The notes beneath the pieces are model-generated. The model did no database searches. It worked only from the letters and a program-made list of their open reading frames with translations, and was not told the DNA's origin. Below, piece by piece: positions 8,252 to 17,156 of a stretch of DNA of 32,821 nt. How positions within the stretch are numbered: the first letter of the stretch is position 1; every line of letters starts with the position of its first letter. The DNA lies in contig JAKBAI010000029.1 of NCBI GenBank assembly GCA_021809185.1, positions 1 to 32,821 of the forward strand. Direction: 5' to 3'. The translations under genes and the position numbers were made by a program. The stretch is from Planctomycetota bacterium. Lineage in GTDB: Bacteria > Planctomycetota > Planctomycetia > Gemmatales > Gemmataceae.

Positions 8252-8697
8252 AATTTAGAATTCATTAATTGATAGAAATACTTAATTAGCTGCTTCATTA
8301 TCTTTGCTATCTTTGGCATTTTCGCTGTCTTAAGTCTTTTTCACCAAATCCGCTAATTAAGTATCTTCGCTATATCCAGAATAATTGAAGTATGAATATC
8401 CATAAAGACGAAAAATACGTTGGGAAAATGATTTTCGTTAACTAAAAAAAAGTGCTACGATTCGGCAGAATAGTCGAATTGCATTTGATGATGCCAAATG
8501 TCATGATTTGATTGATTGATGAAATCAGATTATTTTAACAAATTAGGTAACATCAAAAGTCGCAGTTAGGAAATAGGTGGAAAAATCGTGTTAACCGAAA
8601 TTTTCGCCAGGTGGGTTCGCTAAGAAGATTCTGGTTCTGTCCCAGAGATACCTTGGCTACTTGAGAGGTGCCAGTAAAAGATTAAGATTTTATGGAA

Positions 8698-8742
8698 TGA
8701 AATTTTAAGTAATGAGATTTTAAGTAAAGAGATTTTACGGAG
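8698..8742. repeat. 15-bp tandem repeat, three diverged copies
   Basis: Units resembling TGAGATTTTAAGTAA stand at 8698-8712, 8713-8727 and 8728-8742. The first two differ at one base and the third is diverged at its end. Confidence 0.75.
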
Positions 8743-9056
8743 TGAGTTTGAAGGATGGACTTACGAACGGTGGAGTTAGGGAGATATTGGTAAAAGGTTT
8801 TTGAACAAGTTTTTATTCAGGAACCAGGTGATGAGTTGTGTGGAAAGTAGTTCAAAATCTGTTTTAGCCTGCTAAGAATGTTATAGACACTTGCAAGTTT
8901 ATAAAAATGAAGTTTGGAAAGCTAAAAGAGATGGCTTGGACCCAGTAAATACCCGCAAAATGAGTGTTGACATCGGTTTGTAACCATAATTGGACACTTC
9001 TGAAAATGGTTGCGGCCAAGGGACAAAATGGGATCGAATGATCATGATAAAATTGT

Positions 9057-9089
9057 GTTTAGATTGAATCTTTGTTTAGATTAAATCTT
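9057..9089. repeat. 16-17-bp tandem duplication before cpaB
   Basis: GTTTAGATTGAATCTTT (9057-9073) is followed directly by GTTTAGATTAAATCTT (9074-9089). Each copy contains an AGATT-A/G-AATCT core close to a perfect palindrome, ending 11 nt before the cpaB ribosome binding site, so it could also be a double operator. That use is inference. Confidence 0.6.
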
Positions 9090-9112
9090 GTTTAACTTCT
9101 TGAGGATACCAC

Positions 9113-10414
9113 ATGAAATCGAAAAATGTATTTGTGCTAATTGCGGCAGTTGTGTGCGGCTTGATAGCCGTAGCAATCTCGACCAAATTGGGTGCCAGAG
9201 GTCCAGCAATTGAAACAATTGAAGTTTTAGTTGCGAAAAAAGATATTCCGGTTGGAACCGCATTTGATGAAAAAAATATACCCGACTTAGTTGGGAAAAA
9301 AACTTACCCAGTGGGCGTGCTCAGCTCGGAAGTAGTGAGAGAAGCAGAATCGATGAAAGGTAAAAAATTAGTTCGAACGATCCGCGCGGGAGAACCATTC
9401 CCCCTGGCAGATATCAATGCTACAGCGGGAATCGCTCTGCCTCCCGGCAAGAAACTCTACAGTATCAAAATCGATAACGTTCGCGCGGTTACCGGTTTCG
9501 TCGAACCGGGGAGCTATGTCGATGTGTTAGCAATGGTTGATTCCAAATTGAATAAATCGAGAAAAGTTTCTAAACGAATCCTTGTCAATATGCTGGTGGT
9601 AGCAACGGATAACCGTGATCGCCGAGCCGAAGGGGGTGGCCCTGGAGTTGGAAATCTCCAAAATTTACAATCGGTTTCTTTAGCAGTTACTGATGACCAA
9701 GCCAAATTGTTACACTTAGCAGAAAATCAAAATGGTGATTTACGATTGGTGTTATTATCTGATGAAGATGCGAAAGATAATACCCGGATTGCTGAACCGA
9801 TGGTAGTTGATGAACAGCCAGTCAATGTTGCTCCTGAAGAAAAGAAACCGACAACCGAATCGATTGTTTTCTGTAAAAAAGATATTCCGCTCAATACGAA
9901 AATAACCGCTGGTAATTTGGATGATTTTTTTGAATTGAAATCGTTCCCCATCCCTGTTCCGAGCAAGGCGATTAAAGATATAGCTAGTTTGAAAGATAAA
10001 GTGGTTATTGTCCCACAATTGGCAGAATTACCTCTGTTTGATTCAGCTTTGAGCGACAAAGAACTAGTTAAAGAAAAACCGGTTGTCCAAAAACCAAAAC
10101 CTTCCAAAACGCCAAAAGTTCATCACGAAGTTATCATCATTGGACCGACTTCGAAAAAGGTGTTTCACTATGAAGGAACCACCTTAGATAATCTTTCATC
10201 TGTTGATGAACCAACTAAAGACGAAGGGGATGAAACAGCTAAAGATATGAATAAAGAAGATTCTGCTAAAGACGAAGAGAAAAAGACGAATTCTAGCGAT
10301 GAAAATAAAAAACCGAATGCGAAAAATTCGAACACCGAGAAGAATAAAGAGTTACCCTCTTTTCCAAAACGGGTAAGTCATCTGGATCAGATCCGCTTCT
10401 TTGTGTCTTGCTAA
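9113..10414 (+). CDS. cpaB: Flp pilus assembly protein CpaB/RcpC
   Basis: A 433-residue periplasmic assembly factor of the Tad system. An N-terminal membrane anchor (NVFVLIAAVVCGLIAVAIS, about residues 4-22) precedes a SAF-type domain: VLVAKKDIPVGTAFDEKNI (about 38-57) is the typical opening, and KLVRTIRAGEPFPLADI follows. The next part (LPPGKKLYSIKIDNVRAVTGFVEPGSYVDVLA) is the conserved RcpC core. A second SAF-like segment, FCKKDIPLNTKITAGNL, appears around residues 255-275. The last 110 residues form a Lys/Glu/Asp/Asn-rich, probably disordered tail ending in Cys. The family protein interacts with the secretin and modulates the pilus channel. The ATG lies 6 nt after TGAGGA. The next gene, the secretin, begins 405 bp downstream, which is unusually far because cpaB-cpaC are often adjacent. 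Confidence 0.9.
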   Translation: MKSKNVFVLIAAVVCGLIAVAISTKLGARGPAIETIEVLVAKKDIPVGTAFDEKNIPDLVGKKTYPVGVLSSEVVREAESMKGKKLVRTIRAGEPFPLADINATAGIALPPGKKLYSIKIDNVRAVTGFVEPGSYVDVLAMVDSKLNKSRKVSKRILVNMLVVATDNRDRRAEGGGPGVGNLQNLQSVSLAVTDDQAKLLHLAENQNGDLRLVLLSDEDAKDNTRIAEPMVVDEQPVNVAPEEKKPTTESIVFCKKDIPLNTKITAGNLDDFFELKSFPIPVPSKAIKDIASLKDKVVIVPQLAELPLFDSALSDKELVKEKPVVQKPKPSKTPKVHHEVIIIGPTSKKVFHYEGTTLDNLSSVDEPTKDEGDETAKDMNKEDSAKDEEKKTNSSDENKKPNAKNSNTEKNKELPSFPKRVSHLDQIRFFVSC

Positions 10415-10819
10415 TTAACTGCTAGGGAAAAAAAGAGAAGTGGAACGGTTACAATGGGTTGATGAATCAGGCAAAGGATAACCGTTTCCATTTTTTCTTG
10501 ACAAAAGTAAGTTGGCGGCTCGAGGTGAGGAAGTAACTTTTTGAAGTAACTTTTTTAGGAGGTAGCGAGTTAGTTGAGTTAGGGGGAACTTGAGGTAGAT
10601 AAACTTGCGGTAGATAAACTTGGTAAACGTTAGGTCAAAAAGGGTTAGGATGACAGAGCCTATGAAATGAACCACGATGGCATAACTCTTGAAGCACGAT
10701 TTTAATGTAAATGCTTTAAGAAAAATAACTTCGGGGAACATCTCTCCAGGCGACAAAAATGAAAAGGGTGAATTAGTCAAATAATTTTCGTAAGAAAATT
10801 TTTTAAGGGAGTAGAAAGG
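10415..10819. other. Spacer between cpaB and cpaC with two tandem duplications
   Basis: No gene is supported. A 14-bp unit GGAAGTAACTTTTT is duplicated with small changes at 10529-10557. A 15-bp unit, GAGGTAGATAAACTT then GCGGTAGATAAACTT, stands at 10592-10621. The minus-strand frame covering the region has no start signal and reads as shadow sequence. Confidence 0.55.
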
Positions 10820-12568
10820 ATGCACTCAATGCGACGAATGAAAAAATGGTTTTTAGCAGGTTTGGCAGCAACCGGTCTATTGATGGTCAGTAGTACAGGT
10901 GTTACCCAAGATAAGGATATCCCGCGACCCGCCCCTGTCCCTAAGATGGACAGAACTGGAGCGTTGATTGTTCCTTTACAGGGTAGTGTTCGCCTGCAAA
11001 TGCGAAATAAAAAACTTATCCGCGCTATCTCTTTCGATAAAGAAGGGGTAGTTAAAGCAACCCCCGATGCCTTGCAGCCAAATGCAGCGATTATCTTCGG
11101 GTTAGGGGTTGGCACCGTTATTCTAGAAATGACGGATGTGGATGGCGGTAAAGAACAGTACGAAATCGTGGTCCAGCAAGATCTGGAATTGTTGCGGACA
11201 ACTCTGCGGCGTGTGGTCCCCACCGCCAACATCGACCTGATTCCTGGCTTAGGGGGAACCATTGTTCTGGCAGGGTATGTAGCGCGAGCCGAAGATGTAA
11301 ACACAGTGGTGCAAGTTGCCTCTTCCGTGGGGGGCCAAAATGCCAATATCGTTAATGCCATTCAGATTGGTGGCGTCCATCAGGTTCAGCTCGATGTCGT
11401 GGTAGCTTCGGTGAATCGTTCGAAAGCCCGCCAGCGCGGTTTCAACTTTATCATCAATGGCACTACGGTAAGCACCGGCAGTATTCTTGGTGGATTGACC
11501 TCTAGCACGGGTAGTACAGGATCAGCGACCTCGACTGCGGCAGTTGGTCTTATTCCCAGTGCTGCTTCAGCTATACCTTCTGCCTCACCCAATCTGATTT
11601 TCGGGATTGTTCCCACTCAGATCCAAGCGCTTTTACAAGCCTTGAAAACCGAAGGGTTGGCTAAAACCTTGGCTGAACCAAGAGTGGTTACACAATCGGG
11701 TCGACCTGCGAACTTTCAAGTCGGTGGTCAACAGGCCACTTTGAGTGCGGCATCAGGGATTAACGGTCCTGGGGTTGCTTACCAATCGATCGGTACGCAG
11801 TTAGACTTTCTGCCGCTGGTGTATGGTAATGGCAAAATCTATCTGGAAGTCTCTCCGACCATCCGAACGGTGAACACCGCTCTAGGAATTACGACATCGT
11901 TTGGCACTGTACCAGGATTCGATGTGCAAACGATACATACTTCGGTTGTATTGGAATCGGGGCAAACCTTTGCAATTGGTGGATTGATCCAAAATTCTCT
12001 CCAAGCCTCAGCTGCTCGAGTACCTGTTTTAGGCGAAATACCGTTTCTGGGGGCACTATTTAACGTGATTAGCCAGACTGAAACGGAACAGGAGACTATT
12101 ATTCTGGTAACGCCCCATCTGGTCGATCCGATGGCCTGCAATCAGGTTCCAACTCATCTGCCCGGGCGTGAAACCAGACCTGGAGATGACTTTGAATTTT
12201 TCATGGAATCGATGCTGGAATTACCCCGTTATCAACGCAATGTCTTTGAAGGTCGCCGCTATCGTGCTCCTTGGAAAAACGATCCAACCGCACAGCAATT
12301 CCCATGCGGAGCGAATGGCGGAACCAATGGAAACTGTGCCAGTGGAACCTGCGGGAACGGCAGTCCGATGATGGGCATGAATTCGGGTACAACCACTCCA
12401 ACGGCTACGCCGAATACGGGTAAATTGCCTACTCCAGCTCAGCTCCCACCTAGCGTAGTACCTCCCAGAAGTAAATCGGGCGTGATGAATGATGTGGATA
12501 ATAACTCTACGGTGATCAATACCAACGATCCCGGTGTTCAGATTCAGGTCATTCCTCCTGCTCCGTAA
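10820..12568 (+). CDS. cpaC: Outer-membrane secretin of the Tad pilus (CpaC/RcpA)
   Basis: A 582-residue secretin-family protein forming the outer-membrane channel through which the Flp pilus leaves. The N-terminus is basic then hydrophobic (MRRMKKWFLAGLAATGLLMV), a signal peptide. Residues about 45-120 match the pilus-assembly N-terminal domain (VPLQGSVRLQMRNKKLIRAI). A BON-like segment follows (LIPGLGGTIVLAGYV, then VVQVASSVGG). The secretin domain spans about 190-445, with VQLDVVVASVNRSKARQRGF, LAEPRVVTQSGRPANFQVGG, VVLESGQTFAIGGLI and the closing VPVLGEIPFLGALF plus ETIILVTPHLVDPM. The last 130 residues form a Gly/Asn/Thr/Pro-rich extension, longer than in many CpaC proteins, with a small Cys-containing stretch (PCGANGG, CASGTCGNG). 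The ATG is preceded by AAGGGAG with 8 nt spacing. Confidence 0.92.
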   Translation: MHSMRRMKKWFLAGLAATGLLMVSSTGVTQDKDIPRPAPVPKMDRTGALIVPLQGSVRLQMRNKKLIRAISFDKEGVVKATPDALQPNAAIIFGLGVGTVILEMTDVDGGKEQYEIVVQQDLELLRTTLRRVVPTANIDLIPGLGGTIVLAGYVARAEDVNTVVQVASSVGGQNANIVNAIQIGGVHQVQLDVVVASVNRSKARQRGFNFIINGTTVSTGSILGGLTSSTGSTGSATSTAAVGLIPSAASAIPSASPNLIFGIVPTQIQALLQALKTEGLAKTLAEPRVVTQSGRPANFQVGGQQATLSAASGINGPGVAYQSIGTQLDFLPLVYGNGKIYLEVSPTIRTVNTALGITTSFGTVPGFDVQTIHTSVVLESGQTFAIGGLIQNSLQASAARVPVLGEIPFLGALFNVISQTETEQETIILVTPHLVDPMACNQVPTHLPGRETRPGDDFEFFMESMLELPRYQRNVFEGRRYRAPWKNDPTAQQFPCGANGGTNGNCASGTCGNGSPMMGMNSGTTTPTATPNTGKLPTPAQLPPSVVPPRSKSGVMNDVDNNSTVINTNDPGVQIQVIPPAP

Positions 12569-12672
12569 ACGATGATCAAGGAATTATTAGTAAACAAATG
12601 ATTAGATATAGGAGTGACCGATGAGTTATCGGTAACTCCTCATCAAACAAACAGTTATAAGCCTTTGGTCCG

Positions 12673-12732
12673 GATGACTATACTTGAGATGACTATACTT
12701 GAGATAACTATACTTGAGATAACTATACTTGA
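12673..12732. repeat. 15-bp tandem repeat, four copies, between cpaC and tadZ
   Basis: The unit GATGACTATACTTGA repeats at 12673-12687, 12688-12702, 12703-12717 and 12718-12732, the last two with one G-to-A change. A small hairpin (GAGTTA/TAACTC around TCGG, 12623-12638) stands just before the array and might be a weak terminator of cpaC. Confidence 0.9.
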
Positions 12733-12844
12733 ATGATTGACTAGATGAGGGGTATTTTTAGAGAAAGAATTACTTTAGAAGTACCCCTTGGTTTCTATCA
12801 GTATTTGATCGATCCAGACTAACTTGAATTGGTGAAAAAAGATT

Positions 12845-14029
12845 ATGCAACGAATCGCTATTGTTGATCCTTCCGAGTCATCGCGGGAAGCCCTGAGAAC
12901 CCTTTTACTCGGGGTCGATTTCGTCTGGTTAGAAGCTGAATGTGCCCGTTATGAGTACTTTCCTGATGTGATCGCTCAATCGAATCCTGATCTGGTTATT
13001 ATTCAGATGGATAGTGACCGGAATAAGTCCTTGATGCTCGTGAACCAGATTGCTCAACAGTATCCCAAGCTATCCATTTTAACGGCCTGTTCCGATAGTA
13101 ATTCCTTATTACAATCATTACAGAAAGGGGCGAAGCATTTTCTAACGCCACCGATTAGCTTAGAGGATCTCGTTTCTATTTTACGCAAAGCCTTGAACGA
13201 GTCGAGTACTTCGATTTCAGGTCAGGTGAGTGTACAAGGGAGTAGTGGGAATATCATTTCGATTCTTGGTTCACGAGGGGGTGTTGGTTGCACGGCGGTT
13301 GCCGTCAATTTAGCGGCAACTTTTCAATCTCAGGGGAATAATCAGGTTGCGTTGTTGGATCTGGATCTCGCTCTGGGAGATGCCGATGTCGCCCTGGAAT
13401 TACCTGCGAATGAAATGTTCAGTTTAGCCGATCTGGCTCGTAATATCGAGCGACTCGATATGAATTTCTTGCGCCGAGCGATGATCAAACATCCAGCAAG
13501 TGGCGTTTCTGTTTTGCGGCATCCTCTCGAATTGAATGAAATCGGTATCGTTCATGAAGGGCATGTCGAAAGAATTCTGAATTTATTGCGTATCAGTTAT
13601 TCTCATTTAATTCTCGATTTATCAAAATCTCTCTTACCTACCGATCAAATGGGGTTGCGATTGAGCGATATGATTCTGGTTATCGCTCAATTGGAGTTGA
13701 GTAGTTTGCGGAATGTTGTTCGACTGCTTCACTCTCTTGGGAATGAGGGGGGAATGAATGATAAGATCCAAGTTGTTTTGAATCGGGTCGGGTCGGAGTA
13801 CCAAGAAGAGGGGATAACCATCAAGAAAGCAGAAGAGGTCATTGGCCGACCTATTTACTGGCAAATTCCCAACGATCCCAAGCCGTTGATGGCCGCTCGG
13901 ATCGATGGTACCCCTTTGATTAAACATGCCCCTAAAGCCAAACTCCAACAAAATTTCACCCATCTAACCCAGTTGCTTTCTGGTAAACCTATAGAAAATG
14001 AAACTAAAAAACGGGGCTGGTTTAGCTGA
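12845..14029 (+). CDS. tadZ: TadZ/CpaE, atypical ParA-like ATPase with receiver-like N-terminus
   Basis: A 394-residue TadZ/CpaE homologue, the factor that in other bacteria places the Tad machine at the cell pole. Residues 1-120 fold like a response-regulator receiver (IAIVDPSESSREAL, then PDLVIIQMDSD, then GAKHFLTPPISLEDL). The usual phosphoacceptor position after the third strand appears to be Gln and the conserved Lys before Pro is missing, so it is probably a pseudo-receiver. The ATPase part begins at about 137. The deviant Walker A motif GSRGGVGCT (142-150) has Arg144 for the signature Lys and Cys149 for the second Lys. The Walker-B-like LLDLDLALGDADVAL follows, and the fold continues to about 370 (VVLNRVG). 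Loss of these Lys is known in CpaE/TadZ proteins and suggests weak or no hydrolysis. Next on the strand is tadA, 222 bp on. Confidence 0.88.
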   Translation: MQRIAIVDPSESSREALRTLLLGVDFVWLEAECARYEYFPDVIAQSNPDLVIIQMDSDRNKSLMLVNQIAQQYPKLSILTACSDSNSLLQSLQKGAKHFLTPPISLEDLVSILRKALNESSTSISGQVSVQGSSGNIISILGSRGGVGCTAVAVNLAATFQSQGNNQVALLDLDLALGDADVALELPANEMFSLADLARNIERLDMNFLRRAMIKHPASGVSVLRHPLELNEIGIVHEGHVERILNLLRISYSHLILDLSKSLLPTDQMGLRLSDMILVIAQLELSSLRNVVRLLHSLGNEGGMNDKIQVVLNRVGSEYQEEGITIKKAEEVIGRPIYWQIPNDPKPLMAARIDGTPLIKHAPKAKLQQNFTHLTQLLSGKPIENETKKRGWFS

Positions 14030-14110
14030 TCCTATAGCAGCGATATACTTCTGGGAATCAGTAGATAAGTTATATCGATTAGAATGATGGCAAAATAAAA
14101 ATATCCCTCT

Positions 14111-14155
14111 AATGGGTAGTATAAAAATGGGTAGTATAAGAATGGGTAGTATCTA
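14111..14155. repeat. 15-bp tandem repeat, three copies, between tadZ and tadA
   Basis: AATGGGTAGTATAAA and variants at 14111-14125, 14126-14140 and 14141-14155. The first ten bases are identical in all copies and the tails have drifted. It lies about 100 nt before the tadA start. Confidence 0.85.
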
Positions 14156-14251
14156 GTGATGGTGAATTGGGAAAGAAAATGGTAGAGAGAAACAAGTAAA
14201 TTCAGGATGGAAATGTTTTAATCGCTTAGAACCAACATATGAGGTAACAAC

Positions 14252-15628
14252 ATGTCACGAGTCCAAAAAGGGTTATCGAAGCTAAATCAGATGGCGTCCA
14301 GTCGACCTTCCGGTTTCAATTCCGGATTTGGCGGCGGGAGCCAAGCTGGTTCGAAAAATACGGAAGAGCTGAAAAAGCAGATCCATGCCAAGTTGGTAGA
14401 AAGGTTGGATTTTACCCGAGTCAAAGATCTGACCAGCGAGGCTTTGCGCCGAGATATTCGCCGGGTAATCGAACATCTGTGCGATACCGAAAATCCGCTT
14501 CTCAATCGCATGGAACGAGAAAAGCTGATCGAGGAGATCCTGGACGAAACACTGGGATTCGGTCCATTGGAACCGTTGCTGAAAGACCCAACGGTCAGTG
14601 ATATTCTGGTGAATGGTCCTAGAAAGGTCTATGTGGAACGGCGCGGGAAACTGGAAAAATCAGAAATCAGTTTTCGCGATAACGATCACCTGTTGCAAAT
14701 TATTGATCGTATTGTTTCCAAAGTGGGTAGACGAGTGGACGAAACATCCCCACTAGTCGATGCGCGATTGCCTGATGGTTCGCGTGTGAATGCGGTTATC
14801 CCGCCCATCGCTTTGGATGGAGCTTCTCTGAGTATTCGCCGATTCGGTTCCAATCCGTTAAAACTGGAAGATCTCTTGAATTACAAAGCCTTCTCTCCGG
14901 AAATGGCGATGCTTTTGGAAGCATGTATTAAAGCCCGGCTCAATGTCATTATCAGCGGAGGTACCGGTTGCGGTAAAACCACTCTGTTGAATACTCTCTC
15001 CAGTTTTATTCCTCATGATGAACGTATTGTTACCATTGAGGACGCAGCGGAATTACAACTGCAGCAAGATCACATTGTCCGATTGGAAACACGGCCACCG
15101 AATATTGAAGGTAAAGGGGCGGTAACAACACGCGATTTGGTCCGAAATGCCTTGCGTATGCGCCCTGAGCGTATCATCATTGGGGAATGCCGTGGCGGTG
15201 AAACACTGGATATGTTACAGGCCATGAACACCGGTCATGCCGGTTCCATGACCACTTTGCATGCCAATGCGGTTCGCGATGCGATGTCCCGTCTTGAAAC
15301 GATGATTATGATGAACGGCTTTGAGTTACCGATCAAAGCGATGCGGCAACAGATTGCTTCGGCAGTCGATCTGATTATCCAGGCCAATCGTTTGCAGGGT
15401 GGTCCCAGAAAAATTACCAGTATTACTGAAGTAATGAATATGGAACAAGATATTATTATTATGCAGGAAATTTTCCGATACCGCCAGTTAGGGGTTGACC
15501 AGAATGGCCGTGCTTTTGGCCAATTTGAAGCAACCGGTGTTCGTCCAACTTTCGTTAATCGGCTCGAAACAAAAGGGGTTAAACTTCCTTCTAATATGTT
15601 CGCAGAACGGATTCTCTTGCGCGATTAA
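14252..15628 (+). CDS. tadA: TadA/CpaF, pilus assembly motor ATPase
   Basis: A 458-residue secretion ATPase of the VirB11/PilB superfamily that powers Flp pilus assembly at the cytoplasmic face of the inner membrane. An N-terminal helical region (about 30-110) ends in [22 protein letters not shown], the typical entry to the N-terminal sensor domain. The ATPase domain has Walker [10 protein letters not shown] with Lys242, an Asp-box-type [14 protein letters not shown], Walker [16 protein letters not shown], and the His-box [12 protein letters not shown]. All key residues look intact. Length is typical of CpaF (about 450-500). The ATG is 8 nt after GAGG. tadB and tadC, its membrane partners, follow on the same strand, tadB after a 444-bp spacer with a repeat array. 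Confidence 0.95.
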   Translation: MSRVQKGLSKLNQMASSRPSGFNSGFGGGSQAGSKNTEELKKQIHAKLVERLDFTRVKDLTSEALRRDIRRVIEHLCDTENPLLNRMEREKLIEEILDETLGFGPLEPLLKDPTVSDILVNGPRKVYVERRGKLEKSEISFRDNDHLLQIIDRIVSKVGRRVDETSPLVDARLPDGSRVNAVIPPIALDGASLSIRRFGSNPLKLEDLLNYKAFSPEMAMLLEACIKARLNVIISGGTGCGKTTLLNTLSSFIPHDERIVTIEDAAELQLQQDHIVRLETRPPNIEGKGAVTTRDLVRNALRMRPERIIIGECRGGETLDMLQAMNTGHAGSMTTLHANAVRDAMSRLETMIMMNGFELPIKAMRQQIASAVDLIIQANRLQGGPRKITSITEVMNMEQDIIIMQEIFRYRQLGVDQNGRAFGQFEATGVRPTFVNRLETKGVKLPSNMFAERILLRD

Positions 15629-15855
15629 AATTGCGTTCTCGGTTGAATTGTACTATAAGATTAAATGGGGGTTCTTTTCTGCTGGCGCAGAATCAGAATG
15701 TTTCAGAATCGATTGAGCAGAATTTGCTGATGTTTGAGTGTGATCTAGTAGGAATTTCAACGAACTATATTTTAGGAATATAGGTCGATTTTGGTGAATT
15801 GTCGTATTTGGAATACAGATCCCCACGAACGCAAAGATCTTTTCATCATATAGCA

Positions 15856-15985
15856 ATTGTAGAAATAAGAATTGTAGAAATAAGAATTGTAGAAATAAGA
15901 ATTGTAGAAATAAGAATTGTAGAAATAAGAATTGTAGAAATAAGAATTGTAGAAATAAGAATTGTAGAAATAAGAATTGTAGAAA
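15856..15985. repeat. 15-bp tandem repeat, eight perfect copies plus 10 bp, between tadA and tadB
   Basis: The unit ATTGTAGAAATAAGA is repeated without change from 15856 to 15975, and a 10-nt partial copy ends at 15985. As the unit is a multiple of three and stop-free in several frames, it opens long frames on both strands (IVEIR repeated on plus, NSYFY on minus), neither with a credible start. The 444-bp spacer 15629-16072 holds nothing else I can name. The array ends 87 nt before the tadB start. Such perfect identity marks a recent expansion, likely variable in copy number. Confidence 0.95.
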
Positions 15986-16072
15986 AAAAATTTACCAGAT
16001 GGTTGCATGAAGTGACCTAATAACCAAGTTTGTGAAAAGGATTTCCTGACGCGATTTGCATGAGATATAAAA

Positions 16073-17029
16073 ATGGATATACTTTCACTAGCTTTGATTT
16101 TTCTCTTCGTCTCGTTCTGTGCGGGAGGGGTTGTCTATGCCCTAAAAAAAGATGATAACGAACAGATTTCCCGGCGCTTGGATATTCTTGCTGGTAAATC
16201 GATGGTAAGTGAATCATCCCCAGATATGATCGTCCGGCAAGCGCTTCGTGAATCAGATACGCGCAGTTTGCTTGATCGCTTGATGCCAGAAGTATTGAAT
16301 TTCACCTCTTTGCTTGAACAGGCCGATGTCAACATCAGACCGAGTGCACTTTTTGGAATCGCTATTGCTCTAGGAAGTGTTGGTGGTCTACTCGGTGTCT
16401 TTTTGCTTAACATGTATATCGCTCCGGTAACGGCATTGGTTTTGTTCACTCTGCCATTTCTCTGGGCGATTTTCAAACGTAATTCGCGACTTAAACGATT
16501 CCAAGCTCAGCTTCCAGATGCCATGGAACTAATTGCTCGCGCACTGCGAGCTGGTAACTCCTTAGCTTCCGGGATGCACGTTGTCGCTGAAGAGATGCCA
16601 GAACCGATCGGCAAAGAGTTCAAGCGGGTTTATGAAGAACAAAATTTGGGTATCCCTCTCGAAGAAAGTCTCCGTGGTCTATCTGAGCGAATTCCTAATC
16701 TAGATTTACGATTCTTTGTTACCTCCGTTGCTATCCAGAGACAGACCGGGGGGGACTTAGCTGAAATTCTCGATCGTATCGGTTATGTGATTCGGGAACG
16801 CTTCAAGATTCTGGGTCAAGTCAAGGCCCTAACAGCAGAAGGCCGTCTTTCCGGGATCGTTTTGATCGCCTTGCCTATTGGTCTACTCTTCATGATGTTA
16901 GCCATGAAACCCGATTATATCGAGCTACTCTGGACCGATGAGATGGGGATTAAAATGAGTATTGGAGCGATTATTTTGATGTTGATCGGCGCCTACGCCA
17001 TCAAGAAAATTGTTGATATTAAAGTATAA
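16073..17029 (+). CDS. tadB: TadB, inner-membrane platform protein
   Basis: A 318-residue type II secretion F-domain protein, one of the two platform components of the Tad machine. It has an N-terminal membrane helix (LSLALIFLFVSFCAGGVVYAL), a cytoplasmic segment, a pair of helices near residues 90-140 (LFGIAIALGSVGGLLGVFLL; TALVLFTLPFLWAIF), the F domain (LPDAMELIARALRAGNSLASGMHVV through FFVTSVAIQRQTGGDLAEILDRIG) and C-terminal helices (LSGIVLIALPIGLLFMMLAM; IGAIILMLIGAYAI). This topology is that of TadB. The ATG has only a weak GAGAT upstream. tadC follows after 127 bp. Confidence 0.92.
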   Translation: MDILSLALIFLFVSFCAGGVVYALKKDDNEQISRRLDILAGKSMVSESSPDMIVRQALRESDTRSLLDRLMPEVLNFTSLLEQADVNIRPSALFGIAIALGSVGGLLGVFLLNMYIAPVTALVLFTLPFLWAIFKRNSRLKRFQAQLPDAMELIARALRAGNSLASGMHVVAEEMPEPIGKEFKRVYEEQNLGIPLEESLRGLSERIPNLDLRFFVTSVAIQRQTGGDLAEILDRIGYVIRERFKILGQVKALTAEGRLSGIVLIALPIGLLFMMLAMKPDYIELLWTDEMGIKMSIGAIILMLIGAYAIKKIVDIKV

Positions 17030-17043
17030 AAAAGCAAATAATA

Positions 17044-17077
17044 GGGCAACTTCACCTGGTGAAGTTTGTTGTTGCCC
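17044..17077 (+). terminator. Hairpin between tadB and tadC
   Basis: GGGCAAC (17044-17050) pairs with GTTGCCC (17071-17077), and inside it CTTCACC pairs with GGTGAAG (17050-17064), 15 nt after the tadB stop. The stem is strong for this AT-rich DNA, but no T-run follows. It may reduce read-through into tadC or protect the tadB message. Confidence 0.5.
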
Positions 17078-17156
17078 ATTGTAAAATCGAGTAAATCTTC
17101 AAAATGATATACACGCAATCGAATACAACCAGAGATGCACACAAGGAGAAATAAAC

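Larger units (their letters stand above)
8252..9112. other. 860-bp spacer between the prepilin peptidase gene and cpaB
   Basis: No gene is seen. It contains the tandem duplications at 8698-8742 and 9057-9089 and must hold the cpaB promoter. Such a long gap inside a pilus locus argues against one long operon. Confidence 0.5.

Noticed and set aside
15856-15985. CRISPR array
   Set aside because: The copies are directly adjacent with no spacers and the unit is only 15 bp; no cas genes are present.
15772-16020. Open frames on both strands coding repeated IVEIR (plus) or NSYFY (minus)
   Set aside because: They are products of a stop-free 15-bp repeat array; no ribosome binding site, and the ends outside the array look random.
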